In this document: positions 1-7,439 of the stretch, one piece after another
Layout: each line of letters begins with the position of its first letter
Numbering within the stretch: position 1 is the stretch's first letter
DNA from: Clostridia bacterium
Lineage (GTDB): Bacteria; Bacillota; Clostridia; Christensenellales; Borkfalkiaceae
DNA: 53,507 nt
Assembly (NCBI GenBank): GCA_021204625.1
Contig: JAJPZA010000016.1
Span: 1-53,507, forward strand
Direction of reading: 5' to 3'
Translations under genes and position numbers: made by a program
Notes under the pieces: generated by a model
What the model was told of the DNA's origin: nothing
Databases searched by the model: none
The model's input: the letters and a program-made list of their open reading frames with translations, nothing else

Positions 1-130
1 ACCATTTTATATTCAAATAAATAGTGGTGTGCTAGTAAAAAACCGGGAAGTAAGGATAATTATGTAAGGGTTAGTGATTCTGCCCTCGCAGATATCATCC
101 GCATACAGTACATTTAAAGGAGTTAATATT

Positions 131-1867
131 ATGAGTGGCAAGCGCTACATTAAGGCCATAACATCGTACCAGGTACAGCGTCATACAGTCCGCATGGCCA
201 GTCCCAGGCATATACTGACACTGGAGGCAGCGCTTTCAGAAGATGATAAGCGTCACGTGTTTCACCTTGCAGACAAGGTGCGCAGGTGTGGAAACGATAT
301 GACGGCTGACATGATGAAGGTCTATTGGCAGCTCGTAGATACGGAAGAGTACAGCGGTCTCATGAAGGCTTATGGCAAGGCTATAGAGGCAGAGGATGCA
401 GTTCTTAAGAAGGAGCTGGGTGCCAAGCTTAAGGCAATGCAGGAGCAGCACAATGTTACGTGGAGCTTCTGCTGGCATAAGGCGCTTGAGTATGCACGCA
501 CATACGATATACGCACTGCTTTTACCCTTTCCAGGGCTGAAGAGATATGGTCCGGGATGGAGAAGCTTCTTTACTCCGGCGGGAAAAAGCTTCATTTCAA
601 GGGGAAGGGAGATCTTTCTCTTATCAGAGGACAGACGATAAGAAATGGCATCGCTATCCATCCGAACGAAAACGGCAGTCTGCGGTTCCAGCTCGGCAAG
701 CTTCATTTTACCAACATCGTCAAGCCGGAAGACAAGTTCATCAACGATGAAACGGCTGCAATCTGGAGTTACCTTCAGGATCCGGAATCTAACGACAGGC
801 ACGCTGTTGAAGCTTATCTGAGGGACGGCACGCTTACAGACACTTACCGCCCCTGCTATGCCGCACTGAAGTGCGTCAAGATCAAGGGGAAGCTCAGGGT
901 CTATATCCTTGTCACCGTAGAAGGCAAGCCCATGAGAAAGTACCGAAAGGCACGTGACTCCAACGGAAATGTCTTGTATGATTCCAACGGGGAACCCATA
1001 TATGTCCCGAGGCACACATACGGCACCGGAAGGGTCGGTGTGGATATAGGAACACAGACCATCGCTTATACCTCGAAGGGAGAGGTAAACATAAAGAACC
1101 TTGCGGAGCGCGGAGATTCCATCAAGCACCGTGAAGCGGAAGAGAGGCGCCTGAGGAGGGCCATGGACCGTTCAATGAGAGCAATGAATCCGGATAATTA
1201 CAATCCGGACGGCACCGTCAAGAAGGGGATGAAGACATGGATCCGTTCCAAGCGATACATGAAGCTTTGGGGCAAGCTCAAGGAACTCAGCAGGATTGCT
1301 GCCGAGAACAGGCACTATGCCATCAACGAAGATGTTAATCATCTTAGGGAACTTGGCGATGAGCTTATCACTGAGTCCGAAAATGCGGATAAGGTGAGAA
1401 GGAAGGCCAAGCCGCAGACCAAGGAGGAGCTTGCAGATCCTCATGTAAAGAACAGGAACCGCAAGCGCTGTGGCAGGTCTGTTCAGAACCGTTGTCCCGG
1501 ATACTTCCAGGAAAAGGCAAAGCAGGTATTTGCAAGTACCGGCGGGAGATACGTTGTTGTGCCTGCAGGATTCCGTGCAAGCCAGTATGATCACATAGCG
1601 GATACATACAGCAAGAAGCCGGTGTCTCATCGCAAGCGCACTCTCGGAGATGGGTCAGAAGTGCAGAGGGACATGTATTCCTCGTTTCTCCTGTCAAATG
1701 CAGATGACTCATACACATCCATTGACAGGGATGCATGCATGAAGAACTTCCAGGATTTCTACCGGAAGGAGCAGGCCAGGATCATGGAGATTCAGAAGTC
1801 TGGCAGGAAGGTGATGAACTCCGGAATCCGCACCTATCGGAAGTCCCATACAAGAAAGAGCGCATAG
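131..1867 (+). CDS. TnpB-like RuvC nuclease (IS605 OrfB superfamily, zinc-finger-less subgroup)
   Basis: A 578-residue relative of TnpB, the RNA-guided nuclease ancestral to Cas12. The three RuvC blocks are readable: GVDIGTQTIAY (Asp305), ELITESENAD (Glu415, best candidate) and VQRDMYSSFLLSNAD (Asp514). In classical TnpB a CxxC...CxxC ribbon lies between the last two blocks; here SQYDHIADTYSKKPVSHRKR takes that place and has no cysteines, as I recall for a subgroup of long clostridial TnpBs. The N-terminal half (about 1-300) should be the REC/wedge part and is basic. ATG 131 was chosen because AAAGGAG lies at 116-122; an upstream TTG at 74 has no ribosome site. No TnpA transposase gene lies within the window. 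Three copies of a structured RNA follow directly downstream. It could be an active nuclease, a homing factor or a domesticated regulator; all three acidic residues are present, so I expect catalysis. Confidence 0.85.
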   Translation: MSGKRYIKAITSYQVQRHTVRMASPRHILTLEAALSEDDKRHVFHLADKVRRCGNDMTADMMKVYWQLVDTEEYSGLMKAYGKAIEAEDAVLKKELGAKLKAMQEQHNVTWSFCWHKALEYARTYDIRTAFTLSRAEEIWSGMEKLLYSGGKKLHFKGKGDLSLIRGQTIRNGIAIHPNENGSLRFQLGKLHFTNIVKPEDKFINDETAAIWSYLQDPESNDRHAVEAYLRDGTLTDTYRPCYAALKCVKIKGKLRVYILVTVEGKPMRKYRKARDSNGNVLYDSNGEPIYVPRHTYGTGRVGVDIGTQTIAYTSKGEVNIKNLAERGDSIKHREAEERRLRRAMDRSMRAMNPDNYNPDGTVKKGMKTWIRSKRYMKLWGKLKELSRIAAENRHYAINEDVNHLRELGDELITESENADKVRRKAKPQTKEELADPHVKNRNRKRCGRSVQNRCPGYFQEKAKQVFASTGGRYVVVPAGFRASQYDHIADTYSKKPVSHRKRTLGDGSEVQRDMYSSFLLSNADDSYTSIDRDACMKNFQDFYRKEQARIMEIQKSGRKVMNSGIRTYRKSHTRKSA

Positions 1868-1901
1868 CTTTTGCAGCAACATAACATGTAAACTCGTTTT
1901 G

Positions 1902-2303
1902 GGTTTATAACACCAATCAGCTTTATCAACCAAACAACTTTATGCTTCAGAGAGCATGATTCAGCAAGCAATTGCTTCACAGGGCGTTGGACTTAGCGTC
2001 CTTTCCCTTCGGGGAAGAATGCACACAGTAATGTGTCCGTTGGGATGCATGTGCATATCCGTTGCTACTAGGTACTGTCTCTTGCTATAGACCTTTTGCC
2101 AGGCAAAGGAGATGTAAGTAATTGACAGGTGCCCCGTCAACGGAACCGCCATATATGGCGATAAGTCGGGCCGGCGAATTTTGTATTTTGGGCCAATAAG
2201 AGAAGGAGATGAACTTGGGGAGTCGCCCCGGAAAGTAATCCCACAAAAGGAACAGTGTTTAACTGTTTAAAAATGGAAAATACAACATATATAACCATTT
2301 ATC
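1902..2303 (+). ncRNA. Structured RNA repeat, unit 1 (candidate TnpB guide-RNA scaffold)
   Basis: First of three tandem related units downstream of the TnpB-like gene. Recognisable stems: ATGCT/AGCAT; AGCAA/TTGCT; GGGCG (1982-1986) with CGTCC (1997-2001); a UUCG-capped TTCCC/GGGAA; GGATG/TATCC around 2043-2060; TTGC/GCAA; TTGAC (2122-2126) with GTCAA (2136-2140); and CGCCATATATGGCG (2147-2160). A 3' extension shared with unit 2 holds GGGG/CCCC, then ATCCCACAAAAGGAAC and TTAACTGTTT. A small stem ending in GGTTTAT precedes each unit. No coding potential is apparent. TnpB family members use an RNA encoded at the 3' end of their gene; assigning this RNA to that role is inference from position and structure. 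Confidence 0.65.
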
Positions 2304-2683
2304 GGTTTATAGCAATCAGCTTTTATGCTTAAATGAAGCATACTGATATGGAAGCAAGGAGTTGCTTCACAGGACGTTGGACTTAGCGTCCTTTCCCTTC
2401 GGGGAAAAATGCGCACGCTAATGTTGTCCCATAGGATACATGTGCGTATCCATTGCTCCTTGGTACCGTCTCTTGCTGAAGTCCTTTTTGCCATGGCAAT
2501 GGGGATGTGCGTAATTGACAGGTGCCCCGTCAATGGAACTGCCATATATGGCAATAAGTCGGGCGGGAGAATTTTGTGTTTTCGGCAATGAGAGTAGAAG
2601 ATGAACTCTAAGGGTTGTCCCAGTAAGTAATCCCACAAAAGGAACTGTGCTTAACTGTTTCCTCTAATGTATAAACCATTTTT
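2304..2683 (+). ncRNA. Structured RNA repeat, unit 2
   Basis: Second copy, offset 390 nt from unit 1 (measured at the shared TTGCTTCAC). The stems repeat with paired changes: TATGCTT/AAGCATA is now 7 bp, GAAGCAA/TTGCTTC is perfect, GGACG (2372-2376) pairs with CGTCC (2387-2391), GGATAC (2434-2439) with GTATCC (2446-2451), and the unit 1 stem CGCCAT/ATGGCG becomes TGCCAT/ATGGCA (2540-2553), a C-G to U-A exchange. Loops vary more than stems, as expected of selected RNA. The 3' extension of unit 1 is kept, with a shorter GGG/CCC hairpin. No separate promoter could be identified; the unit could be cut from one long transcript. Confidence 0.65.
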
Positions 2684-2964
2684 GGTTAATAACAGCTAGC
2701 TATATGCTTTAATAAAGCATAGCGATATGGGAGCAAGCAGTTGCTTCACAGGACGTTGGACTTAGCGTCCTTTCCATTCGGGAAGAATGTGCGTATTATA
2801 GTGTCCGATAGGGTGCCTGTGCGTATCCGTTGCTCCTGGGATACCATCTTTTGCCAAAGTCCTTTTTGCCCCGGCAAGAAGCGATGCTCGCAAATGAAAA
2901 ATGCCTTGCCAACGGAAAAGAAACCGTCATGCTTGCATGGCGTAGCCCGTGGGGCATTTAGGAG
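2684..2964 (+). ncRNA. Structured RNA repeat, unit 3, ending like a TnpB right end
   Basis: Third copy, offset 379 nt from unit 2. It keeps TATGCTT/AAGCATA, the GAGCAA stem, GGACG (2751-2755)/CGTCC (2766-2770), GGGTGC (2811-2816)/GTATCC (2823-2828, using G-U pairs) and TTGC/GCAA. The last stem is changed to CGTCATG (2925-2931)/CATGGCG (2936-2942). It lacks the 3' extension of units 1 and 2 and instead ends in GTAGCCCGTGGGGCATTTAG, which resembles right ends of TnpB-only IS605 elements, where the RNA scaffold stops and the guide starts. If so, the guide would begin near 2965. The exact 3' boundary is uncertain by several bases. Confidence 0.6.
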
Positions 2965-3029
2965 TTTTTAATGGTTCATGTATACCCACATTACTTCAAC
3001 ATGTGAAAAAATCGTTGCTAAGCATAAAG

Positions 3030-3056
3030 GCCATGGACTTGTTTCCATGGCTTTTT
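3030..3056 (+). terminator. Intrinsic terminator closing the RNA array
   Basis: GCCATGG (3030-3036), an 8-nt loop, then CCATGGC (3045-3051) followed by five T. It would end the transcript about 65-90 nt after unit 3, leaving room for a guide-like 3' tail. Confidence 0.85.
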
Positions 3057-3238
3057 GCATGCCAAAAATTTGTAATGACGGGCCATATATCTGCAATATC
3101 CGGAGGAAAGAAAATGGTACCATAGACAGCGTGGGAGAGTTTTGCCGCTCCTGCGCAACATGCATATTAAAGTCCTTCAGGCAGGCTTAAGACGGGCGGA
3201 TGAGGAGAGGGATGGAATAGATTCGGAGGAAAAATATT

Positions 3239-4530
3239 ATGGGCGCTGGCATAATCGCCGTCATTGTAATCTGCTCAGTCATCGTGGCGGCTCTTCTTGT
3301 GGTCATCATAGGATATGCCGCTTTGTACTTTAACAACTGCAACAAGGTAAGGCCGGAGACCATAGACAATCCTACGGGATTCGTAAAGGCATACGGCAAC
3401 AACCTCTATGACGGAGACGGCAGGATCCTTGTCCTCAAGGGTGTGAACCTTGGCAACTGGTTCGTCCAGGAAGGCTGGATGAGATTAAGCTCCGTGGAGG
3501 GCTTTGAGACCGGAGAGTACACACAGCAGAGGGGGATTGACGCAATGGCTGTAAACCACAACGTCACCTCAGAGCAGGCTGAGGAGCTGGACAAAATCTA
3601 TATGGACAATTTCATCCGGGAGACGGACTTCGCCAACATAAAGGCCCTGGGTATGAACTGCGTCCGCCTGCCGTTCACGTACAGGAACATAGCAGACATG
3701 GAGGCAAACACCACAGAGGAGTCTTTCCATTATCTGGACTGGGCCCTGGACATGTGTGAAAAATTCGGCTTGTTCGCGATAGTGGACCTTCACGGAGCAT
3801 ACGGCTCACAGAACATGGACCATCATTCAGGGGATGACATCCAGTTCAACCTGTATTGCAACGACCACAATGAGGAGCTTACCATAAAGCTCTGGAAGAC
3901 CATAGCGGCCCGGTACAAGGACCGCAAGTGCGTGGCGGCATACGATCTTCTGAATGAGCCCAGGAAGGCAAAGCACAAGTTCGGCGGCAAGGTCACCTTT
4001 GACTTCTATGACGGCCTGTACAAGGCCGTCCGTGAAGTGGATACCAGCCATATGATCATGATGGAGTGCTTCACGTTCCCTTCCACGGCGCCTGCCTCCA
4101 GCATTACAACTGGGAGAACATCTGCCTCGAATACTACATATACAATTACACTCCCCTCACGCAGAAGCAGTGTGTCGGTTTCTATAACGCCTGCCACAAC
4201 TTCAAGGGCTTCTGCGTACCGGTTTACATCGATGAGTTCACTGTCTTTGGCAAAGAAGCCAAGTGGGAGGAGACCTTCAATGCAATGGAGCATTACGGCT
4301 GGTCCTACACCTCCTGGACCTATAAATGCAACCGGCACATGTACATAGAAAAAAATCCCGCATGGCACTGGGGCCTGTACATAGAGGACAAGCAGCCCGT
4401 GAACCCTGTACACCGCAACATATAATGAAATCATGGAGATGTACACGACAGGTGTGCCCACGGAAAAAACCCAAGAACTGTTGCCCTGGATGCCTTTGAG
4501 CACCATCTGGGCTCCAAGGCAGAGATATAA
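3239..4530 (+). pseudogene. Membrane-anchored GH5-family glycosidase, frameshifted
   Basis: Glycoside hydrolase family 5 (cellulase/exo-beta-glucanase type) with an N-terminal membrane anchor at about residues 4-27. Seen: LKGVNLGNWFVQEGWM near the start, LHGAYG, the acid/base motif YDLLNEP, and further on VYIDEF, whose Glu is the expected nucleophile. The frame breaks near 4076-4083 (the TTCCCTTCC tract), so the nucleophile half lies in another frame. Homology returns to the first frame near 4400 and shifts again around the A6 tract at 4464-4469, ending at 4530. GGAGG at 3225-3229 supports the ATG at 3239. Three shifts in one gene suggest decay, although assembly errors in homopolymers are possible. 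If intact it would degrade beta-glucan at the cell surface. Confidence 0.75.
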
Positions 4531-4563
4531 CAGACTGATGTAAAACCAATCCCCGAATAAAGC

Positions 4564-4596
4564 AAAGCCCTGCAGGCATGCAGCCTGCAGGGCTTT
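4564..4596 (+). terminator. Strong hairpin terminator, usable on both strands
   Basis: AAAGCCCTGCAGG (4564-4576) pairs perfectly with CCTGCAGGGCTTT (4584-4596) around a 7-nt loop. It lies just beyond the GH5 remnant. Confidence 0.75.
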
Positions 4597-4600
4597 GATT

Positions 4601-4955
4601 GTGCAAAGTTTTGGCGCAGACGGGTTAAGCCCCGTACAGACCGCAAAAAATGCGGCCATCAGCGCAGTCAAGACATGGCTCATGGCGCATGGCCGAAAGA
4701 AACCGCGCCGGCCTGCAGCCCCTAAGGCTGATACCGCGCACAAGCCGCTCATATAGCACTCATACAGCACCCGGACTGCAGGTTCCCGCCGGGAACCCCG
4801 GCCGGAAGCAAGGGCCGCAGTCCCGGCCAGCAAAGGACTGTCTTATGTTAAGGTCCCGGCGCATGCGGTTCAGCAAGACAGGCCATGGAAGCGCCCCTGC
4901 AGGCATATCCTGCATTCAAGCCGTATCATCCGTCACGGAAAAAAGCTGTGAACCT
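4601..4955. other. Intergenic stretch with no supported gene
   Basis: About 355 bases between the GH5 terminator and the end of the exporter gene. Reading frames exist but have no ribosome site and no recognisable protein. It is C/G-rich with some inverted repeats. I see nothing functional. Confidence 0.5.
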
Positions 4956-6035
4956 TCACAATCGCTGTTTTGACTCTGTGGATGTCTCTGTCTCCTGAGC
5001 AGCATCCTGCACCGCAGGCTTCTTTCCAGGGTCTCCCGGCGGCGCACCGGAGGAGGAGCCGGGCGGCTGCAAAAGCTTTGGCTTTCGGTGCCAGTCCTCG
5101 AATCTGTTCACTATGTAGATCCCCGCGCAGACTATTATGAGGGCCGTGATGTTGAAGGGTGAGAAAAGTATGTCCCACTCCGTGAGAATGAGGGCGGAGA
5201 ACAGGGCGGAGAAGACCGGGTCCAGGCTCTTGTATATGGCAACCTTGGACACCGTGCAGTATTTGAGAAGATACCCCTGGAGGGTGAAGGTGCTGGCGGA
5301 TATGAGGGCGAGGAAGATGAGAATGAAGATGGCGCCTATGTCCGCAACCGGAATTTCGCCTCCGGCAATTAGCCCGGCGGCAACAAGCACGACACCGCCT
5401 AAAAGGAACTGGTATCCGTACAGGACGGCCGGATCCTCATGCCTTGCAAAGACCCTTGTAACGGCCGCGGCAAGCGCGGAGAACACGGCGGAGAACAGCA
5501 GGAAGCCCTCTCCCTGGAGAGTAAAGGTGAAGGAGAACTCGCCGCCTGCGTTTATGAGTATGACCCCGCCGAATCCCAGGATGCAGCCCAAAAGCTTTAT
5601 CCAGGTGAACTTCTCCGTGCGGAACAGAAAGCATGCCGCAAGGATAGTGAAGAAGACGGCCGTGCCGCCCATTATGGAGGACTTCACGCCGCTCACGTAT
5701 GCAAGGCCTATGTAATAGAAGATGTAGTGGGCAATGGTCTCAAATACGGACAGGACCCCCACGCGCCACCAGTTCTTTGCCTTGGGGTACACGAATTTCC
5801 TGCGTATAGCGGATGTCACGGCAATGACCAGAATCCCGGCCATTACGAACCTCAGCCCGGCGAAAAGGATGAGGGAGCCCGGGTTGTCCGTGTCCAGCTC
5901 AAAGAGGGAGTAGCAGGTCTTTATCAGGGGAGCGGTGGTGCCCCAGAGCACGCAGCAAAAGAGCGACCCTGCGCAGATCACCCAGTTTTTGGAGAAGAAC
6001 TTCTCCGGATCAAACTTTCTAGCCCTTGTGCCCAT
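4956..6035 (-). CDS. EamA/DMT-family transporter, paralogue 1
   Basis: Inner-membrane transporter of the drug/metabolite superfamily, with about ten hydrophobic segments in two EamA repeats (about residues 20-165 and 175-310). The hydrophilic C-terminal tail is rich in Pro, Gly and Ser. Substrate cannot be read from sequence; family members export amino acids, nucleobases, toxic compounds or other small metabolites. It is a clear paralogue of the gene at 8647-9849: both contain RRKFVYPKAKN or RRRFVYPKAKN, ACFLFRTEKF and GCILGFGGVILIN. I chose the ATG at 6035 (MGTRARKF), which aligns with the paralogue's start. TATAAT lies only 7 nt upstream of that ATG, so the mRNA may be leaderless. A terminator and a structured element lie further upstream. 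Confidence 0.85.
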   Translation of the reverse strand: MGTRARKFDPEKFFSKNWVICAGSLFCCVLWGTTAPLIKTCYSLFELDTDNPGSLILFAGLRFVMAGILVIAVTSAIRRKFVYPKAKNWWRVGVLSVFETIAHYIFYYIGLAYVSGVKSSIMGGTAVFFTILAACFLFRTEKFTWIKLLGCILGFGGVILINAGGEFSFTFTLQGEGFLLFSAVFSALAAAVTRVFARHEDPAVLYGYQFLLGGVVLVAAGLIAGGEIPVADIGAIFILIFLALISASTFTLQGYLLKYCTVSKVAIYKSLDPVFSALFSALILTEWDILFSPFNITALIIVCAGIYIVNRFEDWHRKPKLLQPPGSSSGAPPGDPGKKPAVQDAAQETETSTESKQRL

Positions 6036-6042
6036 GCTTTGA

Positions 6043-6071
6043 ATTATACCAGCCAGCAGACGGCAAAACAA
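6043..6071 (-). promoter_or_regulatory. Promoter of exporter 1, abutting the start codon
   Basis: On the minus strand TTGTTT (6066-6071), a 17-nt spacer and TATAAT (6043-6048). The -10 box ends 7 nt before the ATG, so transcription would start at or next to it. Confidence 0.6.
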
Positions 6072-6073
6072 GC

Positions 6074-6099
6074 AAAAACGCCGTCCAACGGGCGGCGTT
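6074..6099 (-). terminator. Intrinsic terminator or attenuator upstream of exporter 1
   Basis: On the minus strand AACGCCG pairs with CGGCGTT (7 bp plus an inner GG/CC) and runs into a T tract. A second hairpin, AACGGG/CCCGTT, lies just upstream (6100-6117). It could simply end upstream transcripts, or act as the off-switch of the structured element at 6134-6228. Confidence 0.65.
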
Positions 6100-6133
6100 A
6101 AACGGGACATTTTCCCGTTCCCTACTGTCTTGC

Positions 6134-6228
6134 ATGAAAAAAGAACATGCCTTCAGCGATAAAGCTTTGTGGAAGTTAATCCCCAGACACATGATGCAAA
6201 GCATCCAGACAGGTCATGCATGTTCTTT
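6134..6228 (-). promoter_or_regulatory. Closed stem-loop element, possible regulatory RNA
   Basis: Read on the minus strand, an 11-bp perfect stem AAAGAACATGC (6218-6228)/GCATGTTCTTT (6140-6150) encloses about 67 nt with inner hairpins GATGC/GCATC and GGGG/TTCC, then a run of six T. The layout (long P1, internal helices, then a downstream terminator at 6074-6099 before a transporter gene) is riboswitch-like, but I do not recognise any known aptamer core. It could also be a small inverted-repeat element. Confidence 0.4.
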
Positions 6229-6480
6229 ATAAAAATAAAGGATGAAGCCAGACGCCAAATCATTCATAAAATGATACGCCCCTATGTTAAGACCTGCGAC
6301 AAGACGCTATACATCAAGGCAGTCATACAACATCCTTTACATTCAGCAGTATAACGGATTTTAGCCTGTTTGTCAATTTACAGCGATGAAAAAATCAGCT
6401 GATCAATGTTAATTTGCCGGTTTGACTGTCGAGGCAACCAAAAAACAATACAAATCCGGAAATAAAAATGCAGTGGCTTA
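6229..6480. other. Intergenic, no gene seen
   Basis: AT-rich spacer between the small reading frame at 6481-6600 and the stem-loop element. No convincing gene or RNA was found. Confidence 0.4.
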
Positions 6481-6600
6481 TTAGGTCACTGCTCTGGACT
6501 TTACCAGCACCGCTCTATTTCTTCTGCGATGAATAAGCTTGACTAGTATGCCGCCTATTTTCTCGTGCTCTGGCATAGAAATATCTTGCTTCAATGGCAT
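6481..6600 (-). CDS. Small basic hypothetical protein (39 aa)
   Basis: A short frame beginning MPLKQDISMPEHEKIGGIL and ending in an Arg/Lys-rich tail. GAAGG stands 8 nt before the ATG, a good ribosome site. It lies just downstream of the broken DUF3990 gene on the same strand, 26 nt past that gene's stop. I do not recognise the protein. It may be a real small companion gene or a chance frame. Confidence 0.3.
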   Translation of the reverse strand: MPLKQDISMPEHEKIGGILVKLIHRRRNRAVLVKSRAVT

Positions 6601-6626
6601 AAATATAGCCTTCAGGCGGACGTGTG

Positions 6627-7158
6627 TCAATTGTTTTCACTCAAAATCATGCATTCCTGAAGTGAAAAAGCAAATCCCAGTCTGACGGCACTGGTACAAT
6701 CATCCGGTATATGCGTCCTCCGGGCCGTTGGAAAAGTCATGCTTTGAGAGCCATTCCGCTTCTTCATCCGTTTCCGGGTCAAACCTCGGGGAAACCACCC
6801 TGTTGTCCATGCCCGCCGCGAGCCAGTACAGAACGCTGGTGCCCTTTTTGGAAAGGTCCAGAAATTTTAGGCCCGTGGTGTCCAGCGTGTACTTGTTCAT
6901 ATACCCGTCCCTGCCGTCCGTCACGGCCCATTCCCGGGCATACCCTTTTTTTGTTGTGCAGTACAGGCCCTTTCCGAAGTCTCTGTCCGCGCTGCCGTAT
7001 CCGGGCTGCGGCGTCTCCAGCACGGCCTTGGACCCGTGGTACAGAGGAAACCGGGCCAGATCCTCGCTGTACTTCATTATCTCATGCAGAGTCTTGTCCA
7101 TGAAATTCTCTGAATCATCCAATGCCCCGCATGTCCCGGGGTCCGAAAGCTCCGTCAT
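6627..7158 (-). pseudogene. DUF3990 protein (ADP-ribosyltransferase-like fold), frameshifted
   Basis: DUF3990 proteins carry FPLYHGSK..., DFGKGLYCTTKKGYAREWA and FDPETDEEAEW, all visible here. The frame ends early at 6700 (…GPEDAYTG). In the next frame, from about 6707 to 6627, it continues as PDDCTSAVRLGFAFSLQECM, a tail I associate with this family or its DUF3791 neighbour. So one indel separates body and tail. The start ATG at 7158 is preceded by AAGAGGA; an ATG 6 nt upstream is too close to it. Family function is poorly known; DUF3990 is suspected to be an effector or toxin-like enzyme. Confidence 0.6.
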
Positions 7159-7344
7159 GATCATATCCTCTTATATATGCAGGCGGCCCGCAACAGGCCC
7201 CTTCTCTTTATGTGGTAATGCAGACTATACCAAAGGCCGGGCGGGAATACAAGACAGTAAAACCGCAAATGCAGTAAATATTTTCCAAGGGACGGAGGCG
7301 GAGCGGGAGGAAGAAATTTTGTGCAAAAAGATTGTGCACTTTGC

Positions 7345-7369
7345 TAGAATTATAATTAGAATAATTCTA
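7345..7369 (+). promoter_or_regulatory. PerR/Fur-type operator
   Basis: Perfect 9-bp dyad TAGAATTAT (7345-7353)/ATAATTCTA (7361-7369), very like a Per/Fur box. It sits just upstream of the promoter of the Fur-family gene, so autoregulation is likely. Confidence 0.65.
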
Positions 7370-7377
7370 AAATTTAG

Positions 7378-7406
7378 TTGACTTAGCGTTTGGGGAGTGC
7401 TATATT
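7378..7406 (+). promoter_or_regulatory. Promoter of the Fur-family gene
   Basis: TTGACT (7378-7383), 17-nt spacer, TATATT (7401-7406). The operator dyad is 8 bp upstream. Confidence 0.75.
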
Positions 7407-7439
7407 ATAGCCAGTACAACAGAGAAGGCAGGCGCTGCC

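Noticed and set aside
236-1129. Long minus-strand frame opposite the TnpB-like gene
   Set aside because: No ribosome site or recognisable domain; it mirrors the codon pattern of the real gene.
2122-2155. TTGACA at 2122-2127 as a promoter within unit 1
   Set aside because: The nearest TATA-like sequence is 24 nt away, and both segments form conserved hairpins, so structure explains them better.
1902-2964. CRISPR array
   Set aside because: Units are about 380 nt with no short identical repeats and no regular unique spacers; only three copies exist and differences lie throughout.
4650-4973. 107-codon plus-strand frame
   Set aside because: Arg/Ser/Pro-rich chance frame in GC-rich DNA, no ribosome site, no known family.
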